Assembly (NCBI RefSeq): GCF_900188095.1
Contig: NZ_FZOT01000010.1
Coordinates: 1 to 64,000, forward strand
Direction of reading: 5' to 3'
Source of the DNA: Noviherbaspirillum humi
Lineage (GTDB): Bacteria > Pseudomonadota > Gammaproteobacteria > Burkholderiales > Burkholderiaceae_D
DNA length: 64,000 nucleotides
The notes beneath the pieces were generated by a model. That model ran no database searches. It was not told the DNA's origin and was given only the letters and a program-made list of their open reading frames with translations. Shown in pieces: positions 34,538 to 41,913 of this stretch (its first letter is position 1; each line of letters starts with the position of its first letter). A program made the translations under genes and the position numbers.

Positions 34538-35485
34538 CTAGCCTTCCAGCTTCAGCGTTTCGGCGGCGAACAATTCATCCACCGTAAACGGCTGCTTCAG
34601 GATGCCCTGCTCGGTTGCATAGCGGATCACCGCCTCGATCATCTTCCGGTTCGGTTCGACGCCATACGGCAGCGGATCCTTGCCGGTGATCTGCATGACG
34701 CGGCGGTAGGTATCGTCGTTCTTGCCCGGCGCGCTGAACTGGCCGGTTTTCAGCTCTTCGAGATACGGCTGCTTGGCGGCGACGAAGGCATTGAAGATGT
34801 CGGTGGCGAGGCCCGGCTGCGCTTCGAGCAATTCATCCTTTACCACCACCAGATGATTGATCGGGTAGTAGCCGCGCTCGCGCAGCGCGGTGAAGCCAAG
34901 TTCCGCCGCATTGGGCAGCAGGGGCTTGACATTCGGTTGGTCGATCTCGATGCCGCTGGCGGCCGCCAGCTCTCCGGCAATCAGCATGTCCTCCAGCTTC
35001 CGGCCGGCCTCGACCGGCACCACGTTGCCCGGCGCCTGGAATTCGGCCACATGCTCGTCGCCCGACAGTACCCAGGTGATCTTGGAAAGATCGACGCCGT
35101 ATTCGTGCTGCAGCACCGCCCTCGCCCAGACGCCGGCGGTGACGGTATAGCCGCGGTTGACGCCCACGCGCCTGCCCTCCAGCTGCTTCGGATCGGTGAT
35201 GCCCAGCGTGGAATTCACCTTCATCGCGCCATGGTGGTAGGCGCGCATCACCGGCAGCGGCAGCGCGGTGATGCGCTTGCCGTAGGCGCGGGCGGTGATG
35301 TAAGTGGTGATCGCCATCTCGCTGATGTCGAACTCGAGGCCGCGCACCATGCGCCGGAACGCCTGGATGATCGCCGGCACTTCCTCGAATTCAAAATCGA
35401 AGGTTTGCGGGCGCACGGCGCCATTCTTGAGGGCGCGGGTATGGCCCATGGTCTGCAGGGCGGTTTTCAGCTTGCGATCTGTCAT
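34538..35485 (-). CDS. NMT1/4,5-dihydroxyphthalate decarboxylase-like protein
   Basis: A 315-residue protein similar in layout to the phthalate-pathway 4,5-dihydroxyphthalate decarboxylase and NMT1/THI5-like binding folds: LKTALQTMGHTRALKNG at the start, FDISEMAITTYITARAYGK, and GRRVGVNRGYTVTAGVWARAVL. There is no signal peptide, which argues against a periplasmic binding protein and for a cytosolic enzyme. The chosen ATG (MTDRKLK) follows AAAGGAAA. Its neighbours are a PanB-like enzyme and a small Cys-ended protein in the same operon. The substrate is not known. Confidence 0.75.
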   Translation of the reverse strand: MTDRKLKTALQTMGHTRALKNGAVRPQTFDFEFEEVPAIIQAFRRMVRGLEFDISEMAITTYITARAYGKRITALPLPVMRAYHHGAMKVNSTLGITDPKQLEGRRVGVNRGYTVTAGVWARAVLQHEYGVDLSKITWVLSGDEHVAEFQAPGNVVPVEAGRKLEDMLIAGELAAASGIEIDQPNVKPLLPNAAELGFTALRERGYYPINHLVVVKDELLEAQPGLATDIFNAFVAAKQPYLEELKTGQFSAPGKNDDTYRRVMQITGKDPLPYGVEPNRKMIEAVIRYATEQGILKQPFTVDELFAAETLKLEG

Positions 35486-35554
35486 GTTCTTTTTCCTTTG
35501 CTTGTTCCGTTGCTCATCGCATCCGGTTGGCTTCATCCGGTTGGCCGCGGCTTT

Positions 35555-35854
35555 TCAGCAGCAGTCGCAGCTCATGCCTTCCGGCACGACCAGCGCATCC
35601 TTCATCCAGTAAGGCGGCAGGTCATCCTCCACTACCTCCAGCGCCGGCTTGAAAATCTTGTAATGGTGCCGCTTGCCATCCGCGGTCCAGAATGCGATCA
35701 CGGTTTCCAGCGGCGGGCATCCGGGCAGGCTGCAAGCCATTTCCGTCACCATCACCGTTTCATCCGGCAGCAGGCTGAAGCGCTGGCTGGTCCATTGCCG
35801 GACCGCTTCCAGCGCCTGCAGCTGGGCCGGGCTTTTTCGGGCAGAACCTAGCAT
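35555..35854 (-). CDS. conserved-looking 99-residue protein ending in a Cys cluster
   Basis: The family is not recognised. The 99-residue protein has a compact motif CSLPGCPPLETVIAFW and a conserved-looking ADGKRHHYKIFKPALEVVEDDLPPYWMKDAL, and it ends MSCDCC with three cysteines near the C terminus. The His/Cys content suggests metal or thiol chemistry. The start follows AGGGA. It stands 20 bases after an FtsZ-like gene and 69 bases before the NMT1-like gene, so it belongs to the operon. Confidence 0.75.
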   Translation of the reverse strand: MLGSARKSPAQLQALEAVRQWTSQRFSLLPDETVMVTEMACSLPGCPPLETVIAFWTADGKRHHYKIFKPALEVVEDDLPPYWMKDALVVPEGMSCDCC

Positions 35855-35874
35855 GGCGCATCCCTGTCCGCGGG

Positions 35875-36375
35875 CTAGGCGCCGAGGGCGCTCAGCATGT
35901 CGAGCGCGTAGGACTCGTCGGAGGCGATGACCAGCAAGTCCGAGGCCTTGCGCAGCGCGGCGCGCTCCGCGCGGGCGGCGGCGTCGTCCAGGTCTGCCGG
36001 CTGGATCAAAATGGCGGTTACCAGCACGCCCATGCGCCGCGAGAGATTGCCGACCAGCGGCGCGAACGACAGGTCGTCGCCGACGGCGGCGGCGATGAAA
36101 ACCATGTTGGCGCCCTGCATGACCTTCATCATTGCGCTGTTCTCGACGCCGATCGCGCGCAGCAGTTCGGCCGGCTCGCCTTCCTGCCCGAGCGGCGTGA
36201 CGGCAGCCTGGGTCTCGGGGGTCAGCACTTCGACATTGCGCATGCGATGGCGCGCCACGGCGCAGGCCATCCGGTGGCCGCCGTGCCCCAGCCCCACGAA
36301 CTTGATGCTTCGCGGAGCGGAGTTCGGATCGGCGATGCGATGACGCACCCCGATTTTCGCGCTGCTGTCAGTCAT
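35875..36375 (-). CDS. FtsZ/tubulin-like Rossmann-domain protein with degenerate GTP loop (copy 2)
   Basis: A 166-residue paralog of the protein at 28204-28692. The shared parts are the N-terminal signature HRI-x2-PNS-x-PR-x-I-x2-VG, the strand ANMVFIAAAVG followed by GDDLSFAP at 99-106, and LRKASDLLVIASDESYALDM at 141-160. The last element corresponds to the FtsZ strand that ends in IPND. The tubulin signature GGGTGTG is absent and replaced by the same GDD-x-S-x-AP motif. It is the first gene of the twelve-gene run, about 250 bases downstream of a degenerate dyad at 36626. Function is unknown. Confidence 0.6.
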   Translation of the reverse strand: MTDSSAKIGVRHRIADPNSAPRSIKFVGLGHGGHRMACAVARHRMRNVEVLTPETQAAVTPLGQEGEPAELLRAIGVENSAMMKVMQGANMVFIAAAVGDDLSFAPLVGNLSRRMGVLVTAILIQPADLDDAAARAERAALRKASDLLVIASDESYALDMLSALGA

Positions 36376-36625
36376 CGCGTTCCGGTATATAGGGTGGCGC
36401 GGTTGATGTGGTTTCGCATCGGCGGATGGCTCTGGTAGCGTCCTACCGGCGGAAAGCGGCGGCGCTCGCGCCATGCGGCACGACATGGGTTGGTCGGTTC
36501 GGCATCGTGTCTCCTCTTTGCGGATGTGGGCCGCGGCGTTCGTGCGCCGTCTGCTGTGCGTGGTTCCCTTGCAGGCAATGCCCGGAAACACTCCGGAATC
36601 AGGGCGTTCTGCTATGTGAGACCAT

Positions 36626-36642
36626 GTTCCTTTAAACGGTTT
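36626..36642. promoter_or_regulatory. weak IclR-type operator between FtsZ-like and Rieske genes
   Basis: The sequence GTTCCTTTAAACGGTTT keeps the GTTC arm, the AT core and the ACGG junction of the site at 18689, but its right arm is degenerate. It lies in the divergent gap that must hold promoters for both the twelve-gene run and the Rieske gene. Confidence 0.35.
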
Positions 36643-36744
36643 TACGATATCATTGGTGGCGCTTTGATGTCAATGAAGAATCAGGGCGGATTCCCGCACG
36701 AAGTCGGGAACCCTCGAATAACCCAAGAGAGACCGAGAACGACA

Positions 36745-37128
36745 ATGACCGAGACAAAGGATATCAATTCGCTTCGTCTGATGGAGCTCTGCAGCGCCGC
36801 CGAAATCGAGCCGGGTTGCGCCACCAAAGTGGAAAAGGATGGCCTGGCGCTCGCCGTATTCAACATTGACAACGCATATTACGTCACCGACGACCTGTGC
36901 ACTCATGGCCCGGGATCGCTCTCCGAAGGCGATATCGACGGCGACGTGGTCGAATGCGATTTTCATAACGGCGCCTTCAATATCAAGACCGGCGAAGTGG
37001 TGGCGCCGCCCTGCATGATCCCGCTGCGCACCTATGCCGTGCAGGTGATCGACGGTCGGGTATTCATCGATCCCGACCAGCCCGCCTTTGGCCTGGACGA
37101 GAAGGCGGCCTGTCCGAAAGCGGTATAA
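36745..37128 (+). CDS. Rieske 2Fe-2S ferredoxin (oxygenase component)
   Basis: A 127-residue soluble Rieske protein. The cluster ligands are Cys52-x-His54 (LCTHGPGSL) and Cys71-x2-His74 (CDFHNGAF), the spacing of dioxygenase ferredoxins. It would carry electrons from a reductase to a ring-hydroxylating oxygenase. No oxygenase alpha subunit is visible in the window; the reductase at 12342-13355 is a candidate partner. The start ATG (MTETK) is chosen as it begins the conserved fold; an ATG at 36667 would add 26 residues. It diverges from the FtsZ-like gene and is followed by the XdhC gene. Confidence 0.88.
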   Translation: MTETKDINSLRLMELCSAAEIEPGCATKVEKDGLALAVFNIDNAYYVTDDLCTHGPGSLSEGDIDGDVVECDFHNGAFNIKTGEVVAPPCMIPLRTYAVQVIDGRVFIDPDQPAFGLDEKAACPKAV

Positions 37129-37196
37129 AGTAGCGCCTGTCTGGCCAGCCTGCGGGCATGGCTGCAATATCTTGGTTCCGGAGAGGCAAGCACGAC

Positions 37197-38183
37197 ATGG
37201 ATAGTGTGGATTTGGATGTCCTGCGCTCGGCGCTCGAGTGGCGCCGCCAGGGTCACCGGGTGGACTTGGTGACGGTGATCGAGACCTGGGGCTCATCGCC
37301 CCGCCCGCCGGGCGCGCTGCTCGCGGTGCGCGAAGACGGGCAGGTGGTGGGTTCGGTTTCGGGCGGTTGCGTCGAGGACGACCTGATCGAACGGGTGCGC
37401 AAGGCGCCGCTGACCAGCGGCAAGCCGGCGCTCACGGTCTACGGCGTGACCAAGGAAGAGGCTGCCCGCTTCGGCCTGCCCTGCGGCGGCACGCTCCGCC
37501 TGATGCAGGAGCCGCTGGGCGATACCGCATGGATCGCCGAGCTGATCGCGCGCACCACCGAGCATGAAGTGCTGGCGCGGGTGCTGGACATGGAAACCGG
37601 CCGCGTCACGCTGTCGCCGGCGGCGCGCGACGAGCAGATCAGTTTCGACGGCAAGGTGCTGCGTACCATTCACGGGCCTCGCTGGCGGATGCTCATCATT
37701 GGCGCCGGCCAACTTTCGCGTTATCTCGCCACCATGGCGCAGACGCTGGATTTCAACGTCACGGTGTGCGATCCACGGGAAGAGTATTCGGCGAATTGGG
37801 ATGTTTCCGGCGTAACCCTGAGCAGCGCCATGCCGGATGACCAGGTGCTGGCCATGCAGCTCGATGCCCATTCCGCGGTCGTCGCCCTCACCCATGATCC
37901 CAAGCTGGATGACATGGCTTTGCTCGAGGCGCTGAAGTCGAATGCCTTCTATGTCGGCGCCCTAGGCTCCCGCGCCAATACGGCCAAGCGCAAGGAAAGG
38001 CTGGCCCTGTTCGACTTGACGCCGGAAGAGATCGGCCGGCTGCATGGCCCGGTCGGACTGCGCATCGGCAGCCGGACGCCCCCTGAAATCGCCATTTCCA
38101 TCCTGGCGGAGATCGTGGCGGTGAAAAACGCGGCGGCGGAACGGGAGGTGCCGTCGGAGGCCAGTTCCTGTGCGGTAGCATAG
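37197..38183 (+). CDS. XdhC/CoxI-family protein
   Basis: A 328-residue XdhC-type protein. An N-terminal CoxI-like domain contains GSSPRPPGALLAV and SVSGGCVEDDLIE. A Rossmann domain follows, with LIIGAGQLSRYLATMAQ, and the C-terminal GLRIGSRTPPEIAISILAEI is the family hallmark. XdhC proteins insert or protect the sulfurated molybdenum cofactor of xanthine dehydrogenase-type enzymes. No molybdenum hydroxylase gene lies in the window, but a ModA-like binding protein is at the end of the divergent operon. The start at 37197 is favoured over one at 37158 because the fold begins there. A hairpin terminator follows. Confidence 0.9.
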   Translation: MDSVDLDVLRSALEWRRQGHRVDLVTVIETWGSSPRPPGALLAVREDGQVVGSVSGGCVEDDLIERVRKAPLTSGKPALTVYGVTKEEAARFGLPCGGTLRLMQEPLGDTAWIAELIARTTEHEVLARVLDMETGRVTLSPAARDEQISFDGKVLRTIHGPRWRMLIIGAGQLSRYLATMAQTLDFNVTVCDPREEYSANWDVSGVTLSSAMPDDQVLAMQLDAHSAVVALTHDPKLDDMALLEALKSNAFYVGALGSRANTAKRKERLALFDLTPEEIGRLHGPVGLRIGSRTPPEIAISILAEIVAVKNAAAEREVPSEASSCAVA

Positions 38184-38235
38184 CCGGGGCAATGCTCCGG
38201 AAGCCGGCGCGCAATGCGGCCGGCACAGTGCAAGG

Positions 38236-38265
38236 AAGGCGAGGGCAACCTCGCCTTTTCATTTT
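38236..38265 (+). terminator. intrinsic terminator after the XdhC-type gene
   Basis: The arms AAGGCGAGG and CCTCGCCTT pair perfectly around a GCAA loop and are followed by a T-rich tail (TTCATTTT). It ends the Rieske-XdhC transcription unit. Confidence 0.85.
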
Positions 38266-39346
38266 CGGCAACGGGGTTGGTAAGTGCCGGCTTGGCAATT
38301 GCCGATTCCCAAAGTGGGCCGGGTCCTTGGCTTTCAGGACCATGATTCCGACGAGACGATAAGACGCCTCGATCGGGATGGGCTGCGGCGGGAACCGGGA
38401 CGGGCTGCCCTGCCGATCGAACAACGGACTCGGACCGGGTTTGTTATTGGTCGATCAATCGCGGGCTCGGCTGGGCTCCTGCATCCCTTTTCAGGCTTTT
38501 TCCCAGATGCGGTGCTGGTTTGGACGGCTTGAGACAGTCGCAAGTCGGCGTGGCTGATCCTGAGCAACCTAGGATGCCCTTATTCGCCGAGGCTCGTGGA
38601 GGGCGACGGACGCTTGGACGTCAACACTATTGATGCTCACTACTTCCTGCGGGCGTGGAGCGTTCTTCGCGAAAGCGAATTAACTTCGTTTTTAGTCCAT
38701 GGGCTTCCGGCCACTCGGGCCAAACCGAGTTTGGCTGTGCTGTCACCGTGGATGGAATGACCAAAACGTCTTTAGGGAAATCGGCATGTGACTTTGAAGT
38801 ACTGATCACGGAATGCCGTGAATGCCGTGAATGCCTTCCGCAGGCTCCTTCCCGTCCGATTTTTTCGGCTTGAAGGAGATCTGCAACCGCTCGGCTTGTT
38901 TCCCCTTGCCGGCTCGTGAACAGTTCTCCTTGATCAGGTTGCATGTCCGGTTATCGTCACGAAAGAAAACGACATGCCCGGCGCCTTCTTCATTGGGTTC
39001 TTCAGTGCGATTTAGGCTTCGCAAATATTCCAACAACCGGCTTCCACAGCTCCAAAAGCCGGTCGCAGTTGCCTTCAACGGGTTTTTATAATCAATAGTG
39101 TCATTTGATAGACAATTTCGGGGACATTTACTTGGATCGCAAAGATTTCTGCTTTTAAAACAGATGTTTAGCAGCAACTTTCGCAGTTCTCTTTAAGAAC
39201 GTCCTGTTAGTCCGCGTTTTTTAAGGGAAATGGATTGCCAAAAATAGATATCAAAGGCGTAAAATTTTTCTGTAAACATATTTCATTTCCGTATTTTGTT
39301 ATATTATTCAAGAAATGCAGAACAATTCGCCAAAAACGGAGTGATC
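38266..39346. other. 1.1-kb gene-poor, lower-GC spacer before the partition genes
   Basis: No coding sequence is supported; the open frames here have no recognisable domain and poor codon usage. It holds a 9-bp tandem repeat at 38811-38835 and an AT-rich stretch at 39200-39330 that probably contains the parA promoter. Base composition drops compared with the flanks. Confidence 0.6.
38811..38835. repeat. 9-bp tandem repeat (GAATGCCGT), about 2.8 copies
   Basis: Consecutive copies of GAATGCCGT at 38811-38819 and 38820-38828, then a partial copy, lie in the spacer upstream of parA. No function is apparent. Confidence 0.8.
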
Positions 39347-40495
39347 ATGAGTTTACAACAAGTCAGCATGGACGACTTGGACCTGCTTGCCAATACCGCG
39401 GCGGATGTCTTGGCGCAAGTGCGGGATGCAATGATAGAACCCCATCCGCGCAAGGTCGCTCCGACGTTCAATAGCGGCGCGATCGCGGACTTGTGCGGCG
39501 TCGACAAGACCCAGATCAAGTACCTCACCCAAAAGCATAATCTGCCTTCTGGACGAAAGATCGAAGGGTCGAAAGCCAAGGAATATTCTCTCGAAGAAGC
39601 GATTACCTGGGTAAAAGCCATCGGCGGCCACCCTTCCCGTCCGGAAGGAAGGGAAGGCAAGGTCATTGCGGTCTGCAATTACAAGGGCGGCGTGGCAAAA
39701 ACCAGCACGACCGTCGCGATCGGGCAGGCGGCAACGCTGCGCGGCTTGCGGGTTTTGATCATCGATTGCGACGGCCAGGGCACGGCAACGCAGCTCGCCG
39801 GCATCAGCCCGGAGCAGGATGTCGAGGTGGAACATACCATCATGCCCTTCATTCACGACGACCAGTCCGATCTGCGCTACGCCGTGCAGGAGACCTACTG
39901 GCATAACCTCTGCGTCATTCCCGCCTCCAGCGGTCTGCTGGCGGCGGAATTCGCGCTCCCGGCAAAAGCCATGCAGCAGCGCGGCTTCCATTTCTGGGAA
40001 GTGCTGAAGAACGGCATCGCTCCGCTGCGCAAGGATTTCGACCTGATTCTGATCGATACCTCTCCCAGCCTTTCCCACCTGACGCTGAACGCCATGATCG
40101 CGGCCGATGGCCTGCTGATGCCTTGCCCGCCGGACGCCCTTGATTTTGCGTCGAGCGTACAGTTCTGGGGAATCTTTTCCGAGCTGGTTGACAGCCTCCC
40201 GGACGCAAAGCAGAAACGCTACGACTTCATTTCCATCATCTATACCAAGGTGCAGGCGAATGAAATCTCCCGCCTGGTCAAGACCTGGATGAAGCAAGCC
40301 TATGGCACGCACATCAACGGAATCGAGATCCCCGAAAGCACGGCGGCGCGTACGGCATCGGCCCAGCTGAAAACCATCTACGACCTGAGCAAGCCCGACG
40401 GCAGCATGGAAGCTTATCGGCGCTACAAGGAGCCGCTGGATAGGCTCGCGGATTACATTCTGGACCAGTTGGCGCTTTCCTGGAGTAATGCATGA
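39347..40495 (+). CDS. parA: ParA-family partition ATPase
   Basis: A 382-residue ParA ATPase of the larger plasmid type. It has an N-terminal DNA-binding region with an HTH (AIADLCGVDKTQIKYLTQKHNLPSG at about 45-69) and a deviant Walker A KGGVAKTST at 113-121. DFDLILIDTSPSLSHLTLNAM provides the Walker A'/B area. With ParB it segregates the replicon and may autorepress the operon through the HTH. The start follows GGAG. It overlaps parB by four bases (ATGA), which is strong evidence of an operon. Confidence 0.93.
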   Translation: MSLQQVSMDDLDLLANTAADVLAQVRDAMIEPHPRKVAPTFNSGAIADLCGVDKTQIKYLTQKHNLPSGRKIEGSKAKEYSLEEAITWVKAIGGHPSRPEGREGKVIAVCNYKGGVAKTSTTVAIGQAATLRGLRVLIIDCDGQGTATQLAGISPEQDVEVEHTIMPFIHDDQSDLRYAVQETYWHNLCVIPASSGLLAAEFALPAKAMQQRGFHFWEVLKNGIAPLRKDFDLILIDTSPSLSHLTLNAMIAADGLLMPCPPDALDFASSVQFWGIFSELVDSLPDAKQKRYDFISIIYTKVQANEISRLVKTWMKQAYGTHINGIEIPESTAARTASAQLKTIYDLSKPDGSMEAYRRYKEPLDRLADYILDQLALSWSNA

Positions 40496-41469
40496 GCATC
40501 TACGACAAGCTGGGCGCGAAGACGGCCGGCGTCAAGGCGCGCTCCATCGAAAAGCCGGCGGAAAAGTCGGTCAAGACCGCGCCGGCGATGTTCCTCAATG
40601 CAACCCAACGCATGGACGCCGCAGAAGCCCGCGCGGAAGAACTCGAGAAGCGTTTGAAGGAAGCCGAAGCCAAGGCTTCCAGCCTCGAGATAGCGCTGAG
40701 CGAATTGCACGAGATTGAAGGGCGGCGGCGCAAGCTGACGGCGGAGGAATATCAGGAGCTACGCGAGAACCTTCGCCAGAACGAACTGGTGACGCCCATC
40801 ACGGTCAGGCAGCGGGAAAGCGGGGGTTACGAAATCATTTCCGGACACAACCGCGTCGCGGTCTTCCGGGATCTCGGCCGGGAAAGCATTCCGGCAGTGG
40901 TTCGCAACACCGACAAGGAACAGGCGGACGTCAATGCCTTCTATGCCAACCTCCTTCAACCGCATCTGCCGGATTACGAAAAGTATCTCGGTTTCTGCAT
41001 GCTGCGTTCCCGTCGAGGCGATCTCTCCCATGAAGAGTTGGCTGACATGGCCGGAATTTCGCGGCAGCAAGTTTCCCGATTGATGGCGTTTGCCGAACTT
41101 CCGGCCGAAGCCGTCCACCTTCTCAACGAGCACCCGGCAGCCATCGGCGCCAACGCTGCCCAAGCCTTGGCTGCGGCAGCAAAATCCGGCCATGCGCAAC
41201 GGGTGGTGGAGGCTGTGTCGAAGGTGATTTCCGGCGAACTCGACCAGGCCCGTGCAGTGAAATTTGCGGGTGCTGGCGAAATGCCGACGAAGCCGGCAAA
41301 GCTTGAGCCGGTTCGCATAAAAGTGGGTAAGGCAGTCTATTGCGATGTACGGCGAAACGACCGGACGATTCGGCTCGATTTCAAATCGCCGGAAATGGCT
41401 GAGGCAGCCCATGACGCCATCAGAAACGTACTTGAGGCGCTGGCAAAAGGAATGAAAGGCGGGGACTGA
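40492..41469 (+). CDS. parB: ParB-family centromere-binding protein
   Basis: A 325-residue ParB. Residues 42-75 form a charged coiled-coil-like stretch. The ParB N-terminal nuclease/CTPase-type domain follows with ISGHNRVAVFRDLG, a variant of the GERR motif. A helix-turn-helix (SHEELADMAGISRQQVSRLMAFAEL) provides centromere binding. The first codons overlap the end of parA. Two 15-bp repeats with a palindromic core begin immediately after the stop codon and are candidate binding sites. The length and divergent motif fit secondary-replicon rather than primary-chromosome ParB. Confidence 0.92.
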   Translation: MSIYDKLGAKTAGVKARSIEKPAEKSVKTAPAMFLNATQRMDAAEARAEELEKRLKEAEAKASSLEIALSELHEIEGRRRKLTAEEYQELRENLRQNELVTPITVRQRESGGYEIISGHNRVAVFRDLGRESIPAVVRNTDKEQADVNAFYANLLQPHLPDYEKYLGFCMLRSRRGDLSHEELADMAGISRQQVSRLMAFAELPAEAVHLLNEHPAAIGANAAQALAAAAKSGHAQRVVEAVSKVISGELDQARAVKFAGAGEMPTKPAKLEPVRIKVGKAVYCDVRRNDRTIRLDFKSPEMAEAAHDAIRNVLEALAKGMKGGD

Positions 41470-41471
41470 TC

Positions 41472-41486
41472 TGCTCTAGTAGAGAA
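41472..41486 (+). repeat. 15-bp repeat with palindromic core, copy 1 (parS or iteron candidate)
   Basis: The sequence TGCTCTAGTAGAGAA, with the palindrome CTCTA-G-TAGAG, starts two bases after the parB stop. It is followed by TTGAAATCAAG-like sequence that recurs, diverged, after copy 2. Confidence 0.6.
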
Positions 41487-41566
41487 AGCTTTGAAATCAA
41501 GCACTTACTGTTTTCAATCCTTCTCAACAAGAGCCGTCCCTTCATACTCGATTCAACATGCAGGTT

Positions 41567-41581
41567 TGCTCTAGTAGAGAA
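41567..41581 (+). repeat. 15-bp repeat with palindromic core, copy 2
   Basis: An identical copy of TGCTCTAGTAGAGAA, 95 bases after the first. The spacing of 95 is close to nine helical turns. The next bases resemble those after copy 1. Confidence 0.6.
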
Positions 41582-41654
41582 CCCTTATGAATCAACGACT
41601 TGATAGTTTGGTAGAAGGAGAAGGCCATGAAAACCTGATCGATACAGATTAGTG

Positions 41655-41742
41655 GCCGAAAAAAGCAAAAGCCCGGTTGGAGCCGGGCTTCAGCCGCTTT
41701 CGAAGCACCCGATACGGCAAGATGACATCGAAATCTGGACAG
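41655..41742 (-). ncRNA. possible antisense RNA upstream of the rep-like gene
   Basis: On the minus strand, a -35-like TTGCAC (41772-41777) is separated by 17 bases from a -10-like TAGACT (41749-41754). About 55 bases beyond begins a terminator hairpin (AAGCCCGG-TTGGAG-CCGGGCTT, 41669-41690) followed by T-rich sequence. No minus-strand gene ends here, so a short RNA of roughly 80-90 bases complementary to the rep leader is a plausible explanation. The promoter match is only moderate. Confidence 0.35.
41669..41690 (-). terminator. intrinsic terminator on the minus strand within the rep leader
   Basis: The arms AAGCCCGG and CCGGGCTT pair perfectly around a six-base loop. On the minus strand it is followed by TTGCTTTTTTCGG. 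No minus-strand protein gene precedes it. Confidence 0.65.
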
Positions 41743-41753
41743 TTCCGAGTCTA

Positions 41754-41831
41754 TCCGTAAGTGCTTCGAAGTGCAAGACGCCACAGCCAATTTCTTGCAC
41801 GCTTACGGAGATTTTCGTGATTTTCACGAAA
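41754..41831. repeat. nested inverted repeats upstream of the rep-like gene
   Basis: TCCGTAAG (41754-41761) pairs with CTTACGGA (41802-41809), and inside it GTGCAAG (41771-41777) pairs with CTTGCAC (41794-41800). Directly after this is a perfect hairpin TTTCGTGA-TTT-TCACGAAA (41813-41831). The structures could control rep expression or bind Rep. Confidence 0.55.
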
Positions 41832-41913
41832 CCGCCGAGTAGATACTCGCCTTAAATCTCCCCAATCGTGCCCTATCAATCCTTTGCTGCCTTCGGGCTA
41901 GCGGAGTGAGATC

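Larger units (their letters stand above)
41470..41913. other. 444-bp origin-like leader between parB and the rep-like gene
   Basis: This stretch has no protein-coding gene. It contains two 15-bp direct repeats, a minus-strand terminator hairpin, nested inverted repeats at 41754-41809 and a perfect 8-bp hairpin at 41813-41831. Its composition is lower in GC than the flanks. It is the most likely replication control or origin region of the window. Confidence 0.55.

Noticed and set aside
38627..39177. Two minus-strand frames of 105 and 123 codons before parA
   Set aside because: They include the 9-bp tandem repeat (repeated RHS/GIH residues), lack domains and have atypical codon usage.
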